Assembly: GCF_018812025.1 (NCBI RefSeq)
Contig: NC_063058.1
Coordinates: forward strand, 19,242,797-19,306,796
Length of the DNA stretch: 64,000 bases
Direction: 5' to 3'
From: Megalobrama amblycephala
Taxonomy: Eukaryota; Chordata; Actinopteri; Cypriniformes; Xenocyprididae
Positions 61,022 through 64,000 of the stretch are shown in pieces. The first letter of the stretch is position 1; the number at the start of each line of letters is the position of its first letter. The notes beneath the pieces were generated by a model. It was given only the letters and a program-made list of their open reading frames with translations, was not told where the DNA came from and did not search any database. The translations under genes were made by a program, and so were the position numbers.

Positions 61022-63268
61022 CCTATGGAAGCTTGTTTCTGCCACTAAATAAAAAAATAAAAAAGGGAATTACGACTTTTTATCTCACAATTTTGACTTT
61101 TTTCTCAGAATTCCATTATATATACTTGTAATTGCGAGTTACAATGTCGCAATTGTGAGTTATAAAGTCAATATTGTGAGTTATAAAGTCAGTATTGTGA
61201 GTTATAAAGTCAGAATTGTGAGTTATAAAGTCAGAATTGTGAGTTATAAAGTCGCAATTGCGAGTTATAAAGTCAATATTGTGAGTTATAAAGTCAGTAT
61301 TGTGAGTTATAAAGTCAATATTGTGAGTTATAAAGTCAGTATTGTGAGTTATAAAGTCAGTATTGTGAGTTATAAAGTCAGAATTGTGAGTTATAAAGTC
61401 AGAATTGTGAGTTATAAAGTCAGTATTGTGAGTTATAAAGTCAGAATTGTGAGTTATAAAGTCAGTATTGTGAGTTATAAAGTCAGAATTGTGAGTTATA
61501 AAGTCGCAATTGCGAGTTATAAAGTCAATATTGTGAGTTATAAAGTCAGTATTGTGAGTTATAAAGTCAGAATTGTGAGTTATAAAGTCAGAATTGTGAG
61601 TTATAAAGTCAGTATTGTGAGTTATAAAGTCAGTATTGTGAGTTATAAAGTCAGAATTGTGAGTTATAAAGTCAGAATTGTGAGTTATAAAGTCAGAATT
61701 GTGAGTTATAAAGTCAATATTGTGAGTTATAAAGTCAGTATTGTGAGTTATAAAGTCAGAATTGTGAGTTATAAAGTCAGTATTGTGAGTTATAAAGTCA
61801 GAATTGTGAGTTATAAAGTCAGTATTGTGAGTTATAAAGTCAGAATTGTGAGTTATAAAGTCAGTATTGTGAGTTATAAAGTCAGAATTGTGAGTTATAA
61901 AGTCAGTATTGTGAGTTATAAAGTCAGTATTGTGAGTTATAAAGTCAGTATTGTGAGTTATAAAGTCAGAATTGTGAGTTATAAAGTCAGAATTGTGAGT
62001 TATAAAGTCAGAATTGTGAGTTATAAAGTCAGAATTGTGAGTTATAAAGTCAGAATTGTGAGTTATAAAGTCAGAATTGTGAGTTATAAAGTCAGAATTG
62101 TGAGTTATAAAGTCAGTATTGTGAGTTATAAAGTCAGAATTGTGAGTTATAAAGTCAGTATTGTGAGTTATAAAGTCAGAATTGTGAGTTATAAAGTCAG
62201 TATTGTGAGTTATAAAGTCAGAATTGTGAGTTATAAAGTCAGTATTGTGAGTTATAAAGTCAGAATTGTGAGTTATAAAGTCAGTATTGTGAGTTATAAA
62301 GTCAGAATTGTGAGTTATAAAGTCAGTATTGTGAGTTATAAAGTCAGAATTGTGAGTTATAAAGTCAGAATTGTGAGTTATAAAGTCAGTATTGTGAGTT
62401 ATAAAGTCAGAATTGTGAGTTATAAAGTCAGAATTGTGAGTTATAAAGTCAGAATTGTGAGTTATAAAGTCAGTATTGTGAGTTATAAAGTCAATATTGT
62501 GAGTTATAAAGTCAGAATTGTGAGTTATAAAGTCAGAATTGTGAGTTATAAAGTCAGAATTGTGAGTTATAAAGTCAGTATTGTGAGTTATAAAGTCAGT
62601 ATTGTGAGTTATAAAGTCAGTATTGTGAGTTATAAGTCAGTATTGTGAGTTATAAAGTCAGAATTGTGAGTTATAAAGTCAGAATTGTGAGTTATAAAGT
62701 CAGTATTGTGAGTTATAAAGTCAGTATTGTGAGTTATAAAGTCAGAATTGTGAGTTATAAAGTCAGAATTGTGAGTTATAAAGTCAGTATTGTGAGTTAT
62801 AAAGTCAGAATTGTGAGTTATAAAGTCAGTATTGTGAGTTATAAAGTCAGAATTGTGAGTTATAAAGTCAGAATTGTGAGTTATAAAGTCAGAATTTTGA
62901 GTTATAAAGTCAGAATTGTGAGTTATAAAGTCAGTATTGTGAGTTATAAAGTCAGAATTGTGAGTTATAAAGTCAGAATTGTGAGTTATAAAGTCAGAAT
63001 TGTGAGTTATAAAGTCAGTATTGTGAGTTATAAAGTCAGTATTGTGAGTTATAAAGTCAGAATTGTGAGTTATAAAGTCAGAATTGTGAGTTATAAAGTC
63101 AGAATTTTGAGTTATAAAGTCAGAATTGTGAGAGATAAACTCACAATTGCAAGAAAAAAAATCAGATCAATTCTGACTTTATAACTCATAAAAAGTCGCA
63201 ATTACTATTATTTTACAATTATCTAATACAATTGTTTTATTTAGTGTCGGAAACAAGCTTTCATAGAT
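61022..63268. mobile_element. Inverted-repeat element hosting the 21-bp satellite
   Basis: The left end CTATGGAAGCTTGTTTCTGC, CACTAAATAAA, then AATTACGACTTTTTATC, is mirrored at the right by GATAAAGTC-free flank AAAAAGTCGCAATTAC, then TTTAGTGTCGGAAACAAGCT and TTCATAG. Target duplications are unclear. Confidence 0.78.
61141..63140 (+). repeat. 21-bp tandem satellite, about 95 copies
   Basis: The unit is GTGAGTTATAAAGTCAGAAT plus T. Most variation sits in one trinucleotide pair: AGAATT, AGTATT, AATATT and GCAATTGC versions. As 21 is a multiple of three and one frame lacks stops, the array reads as SYKVRIV/SYKVSIV heptapeptides for 497 codons (61155-62648). A single missing A near 62634 breaks the frame, after which it resumes (62645-63184). 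It lies in a met intron with no other coding signal, so it is a satellite and not a gene. Confidence 0.95.
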
Positions 63269-63489
63269 TCCAGCTGCTCTCATGAGCAGGGATGTTGAAC
63301 TTGCTGATGGTTATTTGAAATGAACTGAATTTGTATGCTATGAGAGTGTGAGATGAAGGAAGAGAGTGGTTTCTGGGTTTGTTTGTGGGAGTTGACACTG
63401 CTGAAGTCAATGGTGGAGCGATCTGTCCCTTTTTTCTCTCACCTCTCCTTGCTCTCTCTCTCTCACCCTCTGTCTCTCTCTGGTTGTAG

Positions 63490-63630
63490 ATTTAGCTAAG
63501 GCTATGGTTTGGTATGACGGCCGGGCTCACATTCCGCACTTGGACATGTTGGCAAACGCGAGGAGTGTCAGTCCGACTAATGAAATGGTCTCTCACGAGT
63601 CGGTGGACTATAGAACCACTTTGCTTGAGG
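63490..63630 (+). CDS. met: met exon 14: juxtamembrane regulatory exon
   Basis: Acceptor ggttgtag|AT completes an Asp codon; 46 codons plus G follow, then donor GAGG|GTATGT. The exon is 141 bp, exactly the human exon 14 length. It encodes [40 protein letters not shown] and TTLLE. RSVSP carries the serine region that damps kinase activity in mammals, and DYR (Tyr 1001 here, human Tyr1003) is the CBL docking site that drives receptor degradation. Both inhibitory motifs are intact. Confidence 0.96.
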
Positions 63631-64000
63631 GTATGTTCTCACGCTTCGCTGCCTCTCGCTCAAAACACACCGCTGGTGGAGGTTTGCCTTATCTGCTGAT
63701 CTCAGACCAGCTGTGCTTTTTTTCTCTTCACGGCTCTGGATAGTGAAGACTGGTCTTAGATCAGCGCTGAAAGGCAACTTTTTTCCAGTTCTCCAAACAC
63801 ATACGCTTTCTGACCTTACCCTCTGCTCTCTCTGCTCTCTCTCTGAAGACATTACATGCTCCCTTGCTTTGCCTCTGCCTCCTTTTTTTGTCTGAAAAGA
63901 CAAAAAAAAATCCCCTCTCATCTGTATAGCCGGGTTTAGAATTTCCTCAGCTCTTTGTAGTTGGTGTAATCACCCTGCCTCCCAGACTTTCCCTGCTTTG
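63631..64000 (+). other. met: met intron 14, 5' part
   Basis: Begins GTATGT and runs off the window. CT-rich; no exon seen. The kinase exons are expected to the right. Confidence 0.85.

Larger units (their letters stand above)
60486..63489 (+). other. met: met intron 13, two-thirds satellite
   Basis: Contains the inverted-repeat element and 21-bp satellite below. The remainder before and after it shows nothing notable apart from a CT-rich tract (63427-63480) serving as polypyrimidine tract. Confidence 0.9.

Noticed and set aside
61141..63140. CRISPR-like array
   Set aside because: There are no spacers. The units abut directly, and this is a vertebrate intron.
61155..63184. Long open frames of SYKVRIV/SYKVSIV heptads as a repetitive protein gene
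   Set aside because: They are a 21-bp satellite in a met intron. The openness follows from the unit length and a stop-free frame, and there is no promoter, signal or other domain.

Overview
This window looks like a ray-finned fish genome, most probably a cyprinid (zebrafish/carp/goldfish type). The genes are vertebrate with short exons in very repeat-rich introns. The interspersed repeats are of kinds I associate with cyprinids: TTAA-flanked palindromic MITEs beginning AGGGTTAGTTCACCC, CAGTGTTGGGG-ended hAT MITEs, and CTCTAAAAAA...AACCC elements. The gene order cav1 then met on the same strand matches the vertebrate TES-CAV2-CAV1-MET synteny block.

Layout. 1-4408 is the end of an upstream cav1 intron, with AT-rich sequence, (AT)n arrays and a GATA/GACA satellite. 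4409-4750 is the last coding exon of caveolin-1, followed by its 3'UTR, which may run to about 6.92 kb. About 6.9-12.3 kb is intergenic. 12.34-12.74 kb is a CpG-rich promoter and noncoding first exon of met, the hepatocyte growth factor receptor. The rest of the window is met: exon 2 (signal peptide and most of the Sema domain, 14631-15822), a 21.9-kb intron 2 filled with transposon relics, then exons 3-14 between 37700 and 63630. The open exons splice in phase to 1007 complete codons. They cover Sema, PSI, four IPT domains, the transmembrane helix and the juxtamembrane segment. Exons 3, 4, 6, 7, 8 and 14 are 192, 135, 161, 103, 137 and 141 bp, the lengths I remember for human MET. The kinase exons (15 onward) lie beyond the right edge.

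How the genes work together: caveolin-1 forms plasma-membrane caveolae, and Met is a cell-surface receptor tyrosine kinase. Their adjacency is ancient synteny; nothing in the sequence shows direct co-regulation.

The most unusual material is in the introns. Intron 8 carries four different TTAA-flanked palindromic elements end to end, each sharing one TTAA (or its one-base variant) with its neighbour. Two TTAA elements carry pieces of THAP zinc-finger coding sequence, which suggests that these MITEs descend from THAP-encoding, TTAA-targeting transposons (Kolobok-like). Intron 13 holds a 2-kb, about 95-copy, 21-bp satellite that grew inside an inverted-repeat element and mimics a long protein-coding frame. 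Introns 3 and 5 hold sister copies of a segment with pentanucleotide arrays. There is no prokaryotic operon, CRISPR array or convincing RNA gene.
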